Assembly: GCA_033763655.1 (NCBI GenBank)
Contig: JANRKD010000007.1
Coordinates: 30,145-94,144, forward strand
DNA: 64,000 bases
Direction of reading: 5' to 3'
Source of the DNA: QFOX01 sp033763655
GTDB taxonomy: Bacteria; Pseudomonadota; Alphaproteobacteria; Rickettsiales; UBA3002
The first letter of the stretch is position 1; each line of letters begins with the position of its first letter. Made by a program: the position numbers and the translations under genes. Under the pieces are notes generated by a model. It saw nothing but the letters and a program-made list of their open reading frames with translations. It had not been told where the DNA came from and searched no databases. Positions 26,714-34,712 of the stretch are shown here, piece after piece.

Positions 26714-27576
26714 GGCGCATCCTTAAGCTGCAACGCCCGCGCATAGACTTCGCGCCGGGGGCGGCCCGCCTGCCGGCTGACTTCGGCGACCGCCTCTTTC
26801 AGACTGCCCTGCGTCATCGCCGCGCGCAACGCGACATCAAGCGCGGCGTCATCGAATCCGCAGGCGGGGGCGGCACCGGCCACCACAATCACGCATTCGC
26901 CGCGCGGCGGGTGGGCGGCAAAATGGGCGATAATTTCTTCGAGGGAGCCGCGCACGCATTCTTCGTACAGCTTGGTCAATTCGCGTGCGACCGCCGCCGC
27001 GCGGTTGCCCAGTTGCCGGTGCAGGGCCGAAAGCGTGTCGGCGAGGCGGTGCGGCGCTTCGTAAAACACCAGCGTCGCCGGTAGCGTGGCCAGCGCGTGG
27101 ATGGCATCGCGCCGCGCCCCGGCTTTGTTCGGCAGGAACCCGGCATAAAAAAACTGGTCGGCGGGCAGCCCGGCGATGCTGATCGCGCTAAGCAACGCGC
27201 TCGCCCCGGGAATCGGCGTCACCCGGATGCCGGCGGCAATCGCGGCGCGCACCAGCCGCGCACCCGGGTCGGAAAGCAGCGGTGTCCCGGCGTCGCTGAT
27301 CAGGGCAATGCGCGCGCCTTCCTGCAACTGCGCCAGCAGCGTCGCCGTCGCGGATGCCTCGTTATGCGCATGGCAGGCCAGAAGCGGCACCTTGATGCCA
27401 TAATGCGCCAGCAGGCCGCCGCTGACCCGCGTATCCTCGCAGGCGATGCGATCGACACTGCCCAGCACTTCGAGCGCACGCAGGGTAATATCCTTCCGAT
27501 TGCCAATCGGGGTAGCCACCAGAAATAATTCTCCGCGACGCGGTTGGCTTTGTTCGTTACTTTTGCTAGAAGACAT
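26710..27576 (-). CDS. rsmI: 16S rRNA (cytidine1402-2'-O)-methyltransferase
   Basis: RsmI methylates the ribose of C1402 in the ribosomal decoding centre with SAM. The tetrapyrrole-methylase-fold motifs are LFLVATPIGNRKDITLRAL near the N-terminus, IACEDTR, ALISDAGTPLLSDPG, IPGASALLSA and LVFYEAPHRL. A C-terminal SLKEAVAEVSRQAGRPRREVY matches the family tail. I start at 27576 (288 residues); 27609 would add 11 residues. A very long in-frame upstream extension is ruled out because it would run through the divergent lpoA-like gene. Confidence 0.95.
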   Translation of the reverse strand: MSSSKSNEQSQPRRGELFLVATPIGNRKDITLRALEVLGSVDRIACEDTRVSGGLLAHYGIKVPLLACHAHNEASATATLLAQLQEGARIALISDAGTPLLSDPGARLVRAAIAAGIRVTPIPGASALLSAISIAGLPADQFFYAGFLPNKAGARRDAIHALATLPATLVFYEAPHRLADTLSALHRQLGNRAAAVARELTKLYEECVRGSLEEIIAHFAAHPPRGECVIVVAGAAPACGFDDAALDVALRAAMTQGSLKEAVAEVSRQAGRPRREVYARALQLKDAP

Positions 27577-27619
27577 AGATTGCGACCCTGCTGTGGTATC
27601 CACCGTCATAGAGGCACCG

Positions 27620-28861
27620 ATGATGAATCGCGAGCGTTTTTGGAAATACGCCCTGCCCTGCCTGCTGACGGCGGCCCTGCTCGGCGGCTGCATGGCACCA
27701 CCCGCGCCCGCACCCGGCATCCATCGCGGGCCGGTTCTGTCGCGCCCTGTTGTGACCCCGCCACCTTCCAACAGCGCACGCGCCATCGCCACGGCCGACA
27801 GCGCCACCGCCACCCCGCAAAAAACCGTGCGCATCGGACTGCTGGTGCCCCTCACCGGCCGCGAGGCCGAACTGGGCCGCGCCCTGCGCGACGCCGCTGC
27901 CGTCTCGTTGTTCGATAAATACACCCGCCTCTCCGCGCGCCAGCAGGGCGTGCGTGTCGAGCTGTTGCCGCGCGATACGGGCGACACGCCGCAGCAGGCC
28001 GCCGAGGCAATGGAGCACGCCCTTGCCGACGGTGCCGCGTTCATCATCGGGCCGTTATTTGCTGAAGCGACCAGCGCCGCCGCCCCGCGCGCACGGGCGA
28101 AAGACATCAGCGTGCTCAGCCTCTCCAACACCCGCACCCAGGCCAGCCCCGGCACCTACATGTTCGGATTTTCCCCGGCCGAACAGGCCGAGCGCGTGGT
28201 CAGTTATGCCATCGCCGCCGGTAAACCGCGTATTGCGGTACTGGCGCCGGGCGACGCGTTAGGCAACATCGTGCTCACCGCCGCGCGCAATGCCGCCCGG
28301 CATCAGGGGTTCGAACTGGCCGCCGAGGCGACCTACCTGCCTCAGGGTGCCGATATTGAAGGTGCGCTCAATCGCCTGATGCCGCCGGGAACTGCCCCTG
28401 CTTTCGATGCGCTCCTGATTCCCGAAGGCGGCCCGGCGCTCGACACTCTCCTGCGCGGGCTGAGTGCGCGCGGCGTCACCCCGGGCAGCATGCAATTTCT
28501 CGGGACGGGCCTGTGGGACGATGCCGAGCTGCTGCAACGGGTTGCGCTCGACAAAGCATGGGTGGCGTCAAGCCCGCCCGAACTCACCGGCGCCTTCGAC
28601 CGCCGCTTCCGGGAAACCTATGGCTACACGGCACCGCGTATTGCCAGCCTCGCCTACGATGCGGTAGCGCTCGCCGTCACCCTCGCCACTTCGGGCCGTC
28701 CTTTCGATGCCGCCACCCTGACCCAGAAGGCAGGGTTTTCCGGGCCGACCAACGGCATTTTCCGCCTGCGCGCCAACGGGCTGGTACAGCGCGGCCTTGC
28801 GGTGATGGAAGTGCATGGCCGCAGCCTGCGGGTCATTTCCCCCGCCCCCGCCGGTTTTTAG
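27620..28861 (+). CDS. Penicillin-binding-protein activator, LpoA/YraM-like lipoprotein
   Basis: A 413-residue lipoprotein with lipobox LGGC at 21-24, a Pro/Ala-rich linker to about residue 65, then a periplasmic-binding-protein (type 1) domain starting VRIGLLVPLTGREAELG. This matches the C-terminal half of LpoA, which stimulates PBP1A; the N-terminal TPR half of E. coli LpoA is lacking, as usual in alphaproteobacteria. Context supports this: divergent from rsmI-yraN-dolP. Activation of a PBP is inferred, not visible in the sequence. Confidence 0.85.
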   Translation: MMNRERFWKYALPCLLTAALLGGCMAPPAPAPGIHRGPVLSRPVVTPPPSNSARAIATADSATATPQKTVRIGLLVPLTGREAELGRALRDAAAVSLFDKYTRLSARQQGVRVELLPRDTGDTPQQAAEAMEHALADGAAFIIGPLFAEATSAAAPRARAKDISVLSLSNTRTQASPGTYMFGFSPAEQAERVVSYAIAAGKPRIAVLAPGDALGNIVLTAARNAARHQGFELAAEATYLPQGADIEGALNRLMPPGTAPAFDALLIPEGGPALDTLLRGLSARGVTPGSMQFLGTGLWDDAELLQRVALDKAWVASSPPELTGAFDRRFRETYGYTAPRIASLAYDAVALAVTLATSGRPFDAATLTQKAGFSGPTNGIFRLRANGLVQRGLAVMEVHGRSLRVISPAPAGF

Positions 28862-28892
28862 GAACGGCCATCTTCGCGCATGGCTGTCGCCG

Positions 28893-29837
28893 CTACATTC
28901 CACCGCCGAGGCGACGGAGGATTTCATCGAGTTGCGACAGCGAATCGTAGCTGATAATCACCTCGCCCGCCTGCGCGCCGCGCGTGTCGATGCTGACGCG
29001 CAACCCGAGCGAATCGGCCAGCATATTTTCGAGCTGCTGCACGTCGTCGCTTTTTTCGCTGCCGCTGCGACGTAGCCCCTGTGGCCGCTGCTTGGGCAGC
29101 GAAACCACCGTCGTCACCGTGTCGTTTCTTTCGTCCGGCGTCACACCTTTGGCACGCTCTTCAGCCTGCCGCACCGAAAGGCCGATTTCGACAATCTGCT
29201 GCGCCAGCAATTCAGGGTCAGCCGCCATCAGCAGCGCGCGCGCATGGCCCATGGTCAGCTCGCCCGAATCAATGCGTTTCTTGATGCCTTCAGGTAATTT
29301 CAGCAGGCGCAGCAGATTGGCAATATGGCTGCGGCTCTTACCGACCATCGGCGCCAGTTTTTCCTGCGTGTAGCCGAATTCATCCATCAACCGCTGGTAG
29401 CCCGCCGCTTCTTCGAGCGGGTTTAAGTCGCTGCGCTGGATGTTTTCAATCAGCGCCAGTTCGAGGGCCTGCGCGTCGTTCGCCTCGCGGAGAATGACCG
29501 GCACCATCGCCAGCGCCGCACGCTGGGCCGCCCGCCAGCGCCGCTCGCCGGCGATAATTTCATAAAGGCCCACCCCGAGCATCCGCACCACGATCGGCTG
29601 CATCAGCCCATGCTTGGTGATGGAAGCCGCCAGCTCCGAAAGCGCCGCGTCATCAAAATGGCGGCGCGGCTGGTATTTGCCCGGTTGCAGCTGGCCGAGC
29701 GGCAGATGCATGACATCGCGCGCGCCGCCCGTGTCGCCATTAAGGCGCACCGGGGTGATTTCGGCGAGCACCGCCTCCCCCATCAGCGAGGAAAGCCCGC
29801 GGCCAAGGCCTTTGGATTTGGTTGCATTGTTTGACAT
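28893..29837 (-). CDS. parB: Chromosome-partitioning protein ParB
   Basis: A CTP-dependent DNA clamp that loads at parS and directs origin segregation. The 314-residue protein has an N-terminal ParA-stimulating segment (GLGRGLSSLMGE), the CTP-binding motif GERRWRAA (residues 97-104), and a helix-turn-helix with EKLAPMVGKSRSHIANLLRLL. A C-terminal dimerisation domain follows (ENMLADSLGLRVSI). Five perfect parS sites occur 1.4-3.5 kb upstream. parB follows parA by 39 nt. Confidence 0.97.
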   Translation of the reverse strand: MSNNATKSKGLGRGLSSLMGEAVLAEITPVRLNGDTGGARDVMHLPLGQLQPGKYQPRRHFDDAALSELAASITKHGLMQPIVVRMLGVGLYEIIAGERRWRAAQRAALAMVPVILREANDAQALELALIENIQRSDLNPLEEAAGYQRLMDEFGYTQEKLAPMVGKSRSHIANLLRLLKLPEGIKKRIDSGELTMGHARALLMAADPELLAQQIVEIGLSVRQAEERAKGVTPDERNDTVTTVVSLPKQRPQGLRRSGSEKSDDVQQLENMLADSLGLRVSIDTRGAQAGEVIISYDSLSQLDEILRRLGGGM

Positions 29838-29876
29838 GGTTTTTCTCCCGGCGAATAAAAATGAATGGATAACTGC

Positions 29877-30665
29877 TTAGGCTGCCGTGCGGGCGGCAAA
29901 CTGTTTCTCGCGCTGGATCACTTCGCGCGCGAGCTGAAGATAGGCCTGGCTACCCGGGCATTTCAGATCATAGACCAGCGCCGGTTTGCCGTGACTTGGC
30001 GCTTCCGACATCCGCACATTGCGGGGGATGACTGTCTTATACACCTCGGCGCCGAGGAAGCCGCGCACATCCTCCTCGATCTGTTCGGTGAGTTTGTTGC
30101 GGCGGTCATACATGGTCAGCACCACGCCATGGATGGTGAGGGCGGGATTGAGGTTGCCCTGCACCCGCTTGATGGTTTTCAGCAGATGGGCGAGGCCCTC
30201 AAGAGCATAGAACTCGCATTGCAGCGGGATGAGCACCGCATCGCTGGCCGTCAGGGCGTTGAGCGTCAGCAGCCCGAGCGAAGGCGGGCAGTCGATAATG
30301 GCGTAATCCCAGTGGCGCGGCATCGAGGCCAGCGCCTGTTTTAATTGAAATTCCCTTTTATCCATGGTTACAAGCTCAATCTCGGCCCCGGTGAGGTCGA
30401 TGGTCGCCGGCGCCACCGAAAGCCGTGGAATGGCCGTTTTAACCGCCGCCTGTTCAAGCGACGTATTTCCGATGAGCACATCGTAGCTGGTGCGCACCCG
30501 TTTGCTCTGGTCGATCCCCAGCCCGGTCGAGGCATTGCCCTGCGGGTCGAGGTCGATCACCAGCACCTGTTTGCCAATCGCCGCCAGCGCCGTCGCCATA
30601 TTGACCGCGGTGGTGGTTTTGCCCACCCCGCCTTTTTGGTTTACCACCGAGATAATGCGCGTCAT
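29877..30665 (-). CDS. parA: Chromosome-partitioning ATPase ParA
   Basis: A Walker-type ATPase that forms nucleoid-bound gradients pulling ParB-parS complexes. The deviant Walker A KGGVGKT is at residues 11-17, followed by VLVIDLDPQGNASTGLG and YAIIDCPPSLGLLTLNAL. At 262 residues it is the usual chromosomal length. It lies between rsmG (24 nt upstream) and parB in the conserved mnmE-mnmG-rsmG-parA-parB order. Confidence 0.97.
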   Translation of the reverse strand: MTRIISVVNQKGGVGKTTTAVNMATALAAIGKQVLVIDLDPQGNASTGLGIDQSKRVRTSYDVLIGNTSLEQAAVKTAIPRLSVAPATIDLTGAEIELVTMDKREFQLKQALASMPRHWDYAIIDCPPSLGLLTLNALTASDAVLIPLQCEFYALEGLAHLLKTIKRVQGNLNPALTIHGVVLTMYDRRNKLTEQIEEDVRGFLGAEVYKTVIPRNVRMSEAPSHGKPALVYDLKCPGSQAYLQLAREVIQREKQFAARTAA

Positions 30666-30689
30666 AAGGACCTGCCTGTTGCTTATTGC

Positions 30690-31310
30690 TTAGTCGTCTT
30701 CGCGGATGCGATTTAGTTCCGTTATCGTAATTAACGAGGATTCAGCATTGGTTTTGCTTGGTTTCAGCCCCTGCGAAAACCGCCAGTGCCGCCGGGCCTC
30801 TGCCAGCTCGTCGGCATAATTGGCGCCTTTGGGGAAAATCCCTGTCCCGCCAGGTTGCAGCAGCCGGTGGGCCATGGGCAGCAACTGCGCCAGCGGTGCC
30901 AGCGCCCGCGCCGTCACCACATCGTAACGGCGGGTGAGTTTCGCCAGATCCATCGCTTCCACCGTTACATTCGAAAGCCCGAGCAGGCGCTTCGCTTCTT
31001 TAAGGAAAGCCGCCTTACGTTGATCCTGCTCCACCAGCGTTACTTTCAGATCCGGGCGGGCAAGGGCGATCACCATCCCCGGCAATCCGGCGCCGCTCCC
31101 GAGATCGACCAGCGAAGCCGCCCCGGAAGGAATCAGCTCAACTATCTGGGAACTATCATCAATATGGCGCGACCACACTTGCGATTCCGTCGCCGGGCCG
31201 ATTAAATTAATCGCGCGGTTCCATTTCAGCAACAACGCGACATAATCCGTCAAGGGCGAAAATGTTTCACGTGAAACATTTTGTAGCGGCGATGTGGTCG
31301 ATGCGGTCAT
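30690..31310 (-). CDS. rsmG: 16S rRNA (guanine527-N7)-methyltransferase
   Basis: RsmG (GidB) methylates G527 of 16S rRNA. The SAM-binding motif LVDLGSGAGLPGMVIALARP is clear, with the upstream NLIGPATESQVWSRHIDDSSQ and downstream DVVTARALAPL of the family. The N-terminal residues NVSRETF (11-17) are encoded by a parS site at 31263-31278, so the ParB-binding sequence is part of the coding region. The length is 206 residues. It lies between mnmG and parA. Confidence 0.95.
   Translation of the reverse strand: MTASTTSPLQNVSRETFSPLTDYVALLLKWNRAINLIGPATESQVWSRHIDDSSQIVELIPSGAASLVDLGSGAGLPGMVIALARPDLKVTLVEQDQRKAAFLKEAKRLLGLSNVTVEAMDLAKLTRRYDVVTARALAPLAQLLPMAHRLLQPGGTGIFPKGANYADELAEARRHWRFSQGLKPSKTNAESSLITITELNRIREDD
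31263..31278. promoter_or_regulatory. parS site 1 (within rsmG 5' end)
   Basis: A perfect 16-bp palindrome TGTTTCACGTGAAACA, identical to the widely conserved bacterial parS consensus. It lies in the first codons of rsmG. Confidence 0.95.
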
Positions 31311-31363
31311 GCGTCATGGCTTAGAGCAACCAACAAAACCTGTCCAGAGCGAAATAGAGAAAT

Positions 31364-31379
31364 TGTTTCACGTGAAACA
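31364..31379. promoter_or_regulatory. parS site 2 (mnmG-rsmG intergenic)
   Basis: A perfect TGTTTCACGTGAAACA in the short gap between the end of mnmG and the start of rsmG. Confidence 0.95.
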
Positions 31380-31390
31380 ATTTCTAATAA

Positions 31391-33250
31391 TCAAGCGACT
31401 TGTTGGCGTCTTTTCATGTGGGTCATGAGGGCGACGATGGCCGCAGGGGTCACGCCGGGGATACGGCTGGCCGCACCCAGCGTCGGCGGTTTGGCGAGTT
31501 TAAGCTTCTGGCGGATTTCATTCGAGAGTGAACCGACCGAATCATAGTCCAGCCCGTCGGGTAGGCGTAATTGTTCATCCAGCCTGAAAAGATCAATATC
31601 GGCCTGTTGCCGCGCCAGGTAGGAGCGGTAGACCGAGTCAATCTCAATTTGCTCGCGAATATCGGCGCGAAATGTTGTTAATTGCGGCCAAATATCGGCA
31701 AGCTGCTCGAAGGTTATTTCCGGGTAAGCCAGCAAATCCAGAATGGAGCGTTTGACCCCATCCTGATTAATCTTCAACCCCAGCGCCACCGCTTTGTTGG
31801 GCGAAATTGTTTCACGTGAAACAATTTGCCGCGCGTCGTCGAGCAGCCGATGTTTCACGTGAAACATTTCGGCGCGGGGAGGGCGGATACAGCCTAGCGC
31901 CAACCCCAGCGGGGTCAGGCGCAGATCGGCATTATCCGGGCGCAGGCTCAGGCGGTATTCCGAGCGCGAGGTAAACATGCGGTAAGGCTCCTGCGTGCCG
32001 AGCGTGGTCAGATCATCAATCATTACCCCGATATAGCCTTGCGAACGATCCATCGTGAACGGCGCGCGGCCAAGGGCGGCGAGGGCGGCATTCAGACCCG
32101 CCATCAGCCCCTGGCCCCCAGCTTCTTCGTATCCGGTGGTGCCGTTAATCTGTCCGGCGAGGTAGAGGCCCGCGACTTTTTTCGCCTCAAGCGTCGGCTT
32201 CAATTCACGCGGGTCCACATAATCATATTCAATAGCATAGCCGGGACGAATGATACGCGCGTTCTCAAGCCCGGGAATGGTGGCAATCAGCGCCCGCTGC
32301 ACCTCTTCCGGGAGTGAGGTCGAGATGCCGTTCGGGTAGACCGTGCTGTCGTTGAGTCCTTCGGGTTCAAGGAAAATCTGATGGCGCGGGCGATCCGAAA
32401 ACCGGGTAATTTTATCCTCAATCGACGGGCAGTAACGTGGCCCGCTGGATTGAATCTGCCCCGAATACATCGGCGAGCGATGCAGATTCTCGCGGATGAT
32501 TGCGTGCGTCTTTTCCGTGGTATGGGTGATGTAGCAGGTAATTTGCGGCACCGTCACGTTTTCGGTCAGGTAGGAAAACGGCACCGGCGGATGATCGCCG
32601 GGTTGCGGGGTTAAATGCTGCCATTGAATCGTCGTGCCATCAAGCCGGGCAGGGGTGCCGGTTTTGAGGCGGCCCATGGTAAGGCCGAGCGCGCGGATGG
32701 ATTCCGCCAGCGCCACTGACGGTTTCTCGCCGACCCGGCCAGCCGGGGTCTGCTGCTCGCCGCAATGGATGAGGCCGTTCAGGAACGTGCCGGTGGTCAG
32801 CACCACTGAAGTCGTGGTATAATGGCGGCCCGAGGCCCCAAGCACCGCCTTCACCCGGCCGTTTTCCATGAGAATATCGTCTGCCGCGTCTTCGATGATG
32901 GTCAGGGTTTCATAAGTCGCCAGCAGGGCCTGCACCGCCGCGCGGTAGAGGGTGCGGTCGGCCTGCGCGCGCGGGCCACGCACCGCCGGTCCTTTGCTGG
33001 CGTTGAGCATTTTATAGTGGATGCCGGCGCGGTCAATCGCCTGCCCCATGATGCCGTCGAGCGCGTCGATTTCGCGCACCAGCGTGCCTTTGGCAATGCC
33101 GCCAATCGCCGGGTTGCACGACATTTCACCGATGCTGGCCGCTTTGTGGGTCAACAGGCAGGCGCGGGCGCCAAGGCGTGCGGCGGCAGCGGCGGCTTCC
33201 GTGCCCGCATGCCCGCCGCCAATCACGATGACATCAAAATCCAGCGTCAT
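31391..33250 (-). CDS. mnmG: tRNA uridine-5-carboxymethylaminomethyl modification enzyme MnmG
   Basis: MnmG (GidA), a FAD- and NADH-dependent partner of MnmE, installs the cmnm5 group on U34 of several tRNAs. The N-terminal FAD motif GGGHAGTEAAAAAARLGA follows MTLDFDVIVI. Other family blocks are SCNPAIGGIAKGTLVREIDALDG, GYAIEYDYVDPRELKPTLE and EEAGGQGLMAGLNAA. The start at 33250 yields 619 residues, as expected. Two parS sites 27 bp apart fall inside the gene (31808-31823, 31851-31866) and encode IVSRETI and MFHVKH in the C-terminal helical region. Confidence 0.97.
   Translation of the reverse strand: MTLDFDVIVIGGGHAGTEAAAAAARLGARACLLTHKAASIGEMSCNPAIGGIAKGTLVREIDALDGIMGQAIDRAGIHYKMLNASKGPAVRGPRAQADRTLYRAAVQALLATYETLTIIEDAADDILMENGRVKAVLGASGRHYTTTSVVLTTGTFLNGLIHCGEQQTPAGRVGEKPSVALAESIRALGLTMGRLKTGTPARLDGTTIQWQHLTPQPGDHPPVPFSYLTENVTVPQITCYITHTTEKTHAIIRENLHRSPMYSGQIQSSGPRYCPSIEDKITRFSDRPRHQIFLEPEGLNDSTVYPNGISTSLPEEVQRALIATIPGLENARIIRPGYAIEYDYVDPRELKPTLEAKKVAGLYLAGQINGTTGYEEAGGQGLMAGLNAALAALGRAPFTMDRSQGYIGVMIDDLTTLGTQEPYRMFTSRSEYRLSLRPDNADLRLTPLGLALGCIRPPRAEMFHVKHRLLDDARQIVSRETISPNKAVALGLKINQDGVKRSILDLLAYPEITFEQLADIWPQLTTFRADIREQIEIDSVYRSYLARQQADIDLFRLDEQLRLPDGLDYDSVGSLSNEIRQKLKLAKPPTLGAASRIPGVTPAAIVALMTHMKRRQQVA
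31808..31823. promoter_or_regulatory. parS site 3 (inside mnmG)
   Basis: A perfect TGTTTCACGTGAAACA within the mnmG coding sequence, read as VSRET on the coding strand. Confidence 0.95.
31851..31866. promoter_or_regulatory. parS site 4 (inside mnmG)
   Basis: A perfect TGTTTCACGTGAAACA in mnmG, 27 bp from site 3 and in another reading frame, read as MFHVKH. Confidence 0.95.
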
Positions 33251-33278
33251 AAATCCCTTGGTGTTTGCCTGCGAAAAA

Positions 33279-33294
33279 TGTTTCACGTGAAACA
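33279..33294. promoter_or_regulatory. parS site 5 (mnmE-mnmG intergenic)
   Basis: A perfect TGTTTCACGTGAAACA in the 64-nt gap between mnmE and mnmG, about 1.4 kb from the nearest other parS. Confidence 0.95.
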
Positions 33295-33314
33295 TTGCGG
33301 GCGTTTGTTTCTTG

Positions 33315-34655
33315 CTATTTGCCGATGCAGAATCTCGAAAAAACGAGGTCCAATACATCATCGACCCAGATTTTGCCAGTCATTTTGCCAATGGCTGCCG
33401 CCGCCATCCGCAAATCCTCACAGGCAAGCTCCAGCGCCCCTTCGGCCCGAAACCGTACAAGAGCCTGCAACGCCTCGGTAAGCGCCGCACGGTGGCGGGC
33501 ACGGGTAATCAGCGGTGAGGCGACTTTATCCATCCGTTGCTCAATCATCGCCTGCAATGCTGCCAGAAATGCCTCCATCCCGGCCCCGGTCCGGGTTGAA
33601 ACCGGCAACGCGGAAAAGGGCAGGACGGGCAGGGGGGCAAGGTCGGATTTGGTGGCCAGCACCAGGGTATTATTATCCATCTGCGCTTTTAATTCACTGC
33701 TTGATTCCGCTATCGTAGTGACCTCGCACAGCCGCAATGTAATCTCCGCATGCCGGGCACGCAGCAAGGCCCGGCGCATACCTTCCGCCTCGATCTGCGG
33801 GGCATGGGCACGCAGCCCCGCCGTATCGACGAGGGTGACCGCATACCCGGCAATTTCCATCGGCACTTCGATCAGGTCGCGGGTGGTGCCCGCCTCAGCC
33901 GAGACAATCGCCGCTTCGCGCTTTGCCAACGCATTAAGAAGGCTTGATTTTCCGGCATTCGGTGGGCCGAGAATGACAATCTCCAGCCCTTCGCGGATTT
34001 TCTCGCCCACCCCGCCATCATCCAGCAAGGCCGCCAGCTCGCGGCGGAGTGCCTCCACCCGCTGCGTCGCCTCGCGCAGCACCGCGTCGGGGATCTCTTC
34101 TTCGGGGAAATCGATATAGGCTTCCATCAAGGCCAGCGGTTCAAGGATCGCCTGCCGCAACCCCTCGACCCGCGCGCTGAGCGTACCTCCCAACTGACGC
34201 ATCGCCTGCGCGTGCTGCGAAGCGGTTTCCGCCTCGATTAAATCGGCGAGGCCCTCCGCCTGCGCTAAATCGAGCTTGTCGTTGCGAAAGGCGCGGCGGG
34301 CAAACTCGCCCGCTTCCGCCATCCGTAGTCCCGGGCAGGCGGCCAGCGCCTCCAGCAGCAACCGGATCACCGCGCGGCTACCATGGGTATGCAGCTCGAC
34401 CACTTCCTCGCCGGTGAAGGAATGAGGGGCCGGAAAATAGAGGGCGAGGGCGGTGTCGATAATGCGTGATGCGTGATGCGTGATGCGTGATTCGAGTTTC
34501 ACCAGCGTCGCCACCCTTGGTTTCAGCTTTTTCTCCACCCCGAGAAAACCCAGCGCCTGCCGTGCCGCCGGCCCGCTGAGGCGAAAAACGGCAACCCCTG
34601 CCCGCCCGGGAGCGGAAGCAAGGGCATAGATGGTGGAAGCGGGCATATGGTTCAT
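33315..34655 (-). CDS. mnmE: tRNA modification GTPase MnmE
   Basis: MnmE (TrmE) works with MnmG on U34. It has the N-terminal folate-binding domain (TIYALASAPGRAGVAVFRLSG), the G domain with the P-loop GPPNAGKSS and DTAGL, and the C-terminal FCIGK motif whose Cys is conserved. The length is 446 residues. The stretch at about residues 54-65 (ESRITHHASRII) replaces the short acidic loop normally before the DTALALYFPAPHSFTGE block and is encoded by a four-copy heptanucleotide repeat (34464-34491). The start may be 34655 or the ATG three codons later. Confidence 0.96.
   Translation of the reverse strand: MNHMPASTIYALASAPGRAGVAVFRLSGPAARQALGFLGVEKKLKPRVATLVKLESRITHHASRIIDTALALYFPAPHSFTGEEVVELHTHGSRAVIRLLLEALAACPGLRMAEAGEFARRAFRNDKLDLAQAEGLADLIEAETASQHAQAMRQLGGTLSARVEGLRQAILEPLALMEAYIDFPEEEIPDAVLREATQRVEALRRELAALLDDGGVGEKIREGLEIVILGPPNAGKSSLLNALAKREAAIVSAEAGTTRDLIEVPMEIAGYAVTLVDTAGLRAHAPQIEAEGMRRALLRARHAEITLRLCEVTTIAESSSELKAQMDNNTLVLATKSDLAPLPVLPFSALPVSTRTGAGMEAFLAALQAMIEQRMDKVASPLITRARHRAALTEALQALVRFRAEGALELACEDLRMAAAAIGKMTGKIWVDDVLDLVFSRFCIGK
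34464..34491. repeat. Four tandem copies of GCGTGAT inside mnmE
   Basis: Four perfect head-to-tail heptamers lie in the N-terminal part of mnmE. Since 7 is not a multiple of 3, gain or loss of one unit would shift the reading frame. Confidence 0.9.
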
Positions 34656-34712
34656 GGGGGTGGGATGTAAGCGGATTGCAAGCGAAAGGCAAGCCGGGCG
34701 TCACGGGCCGCG

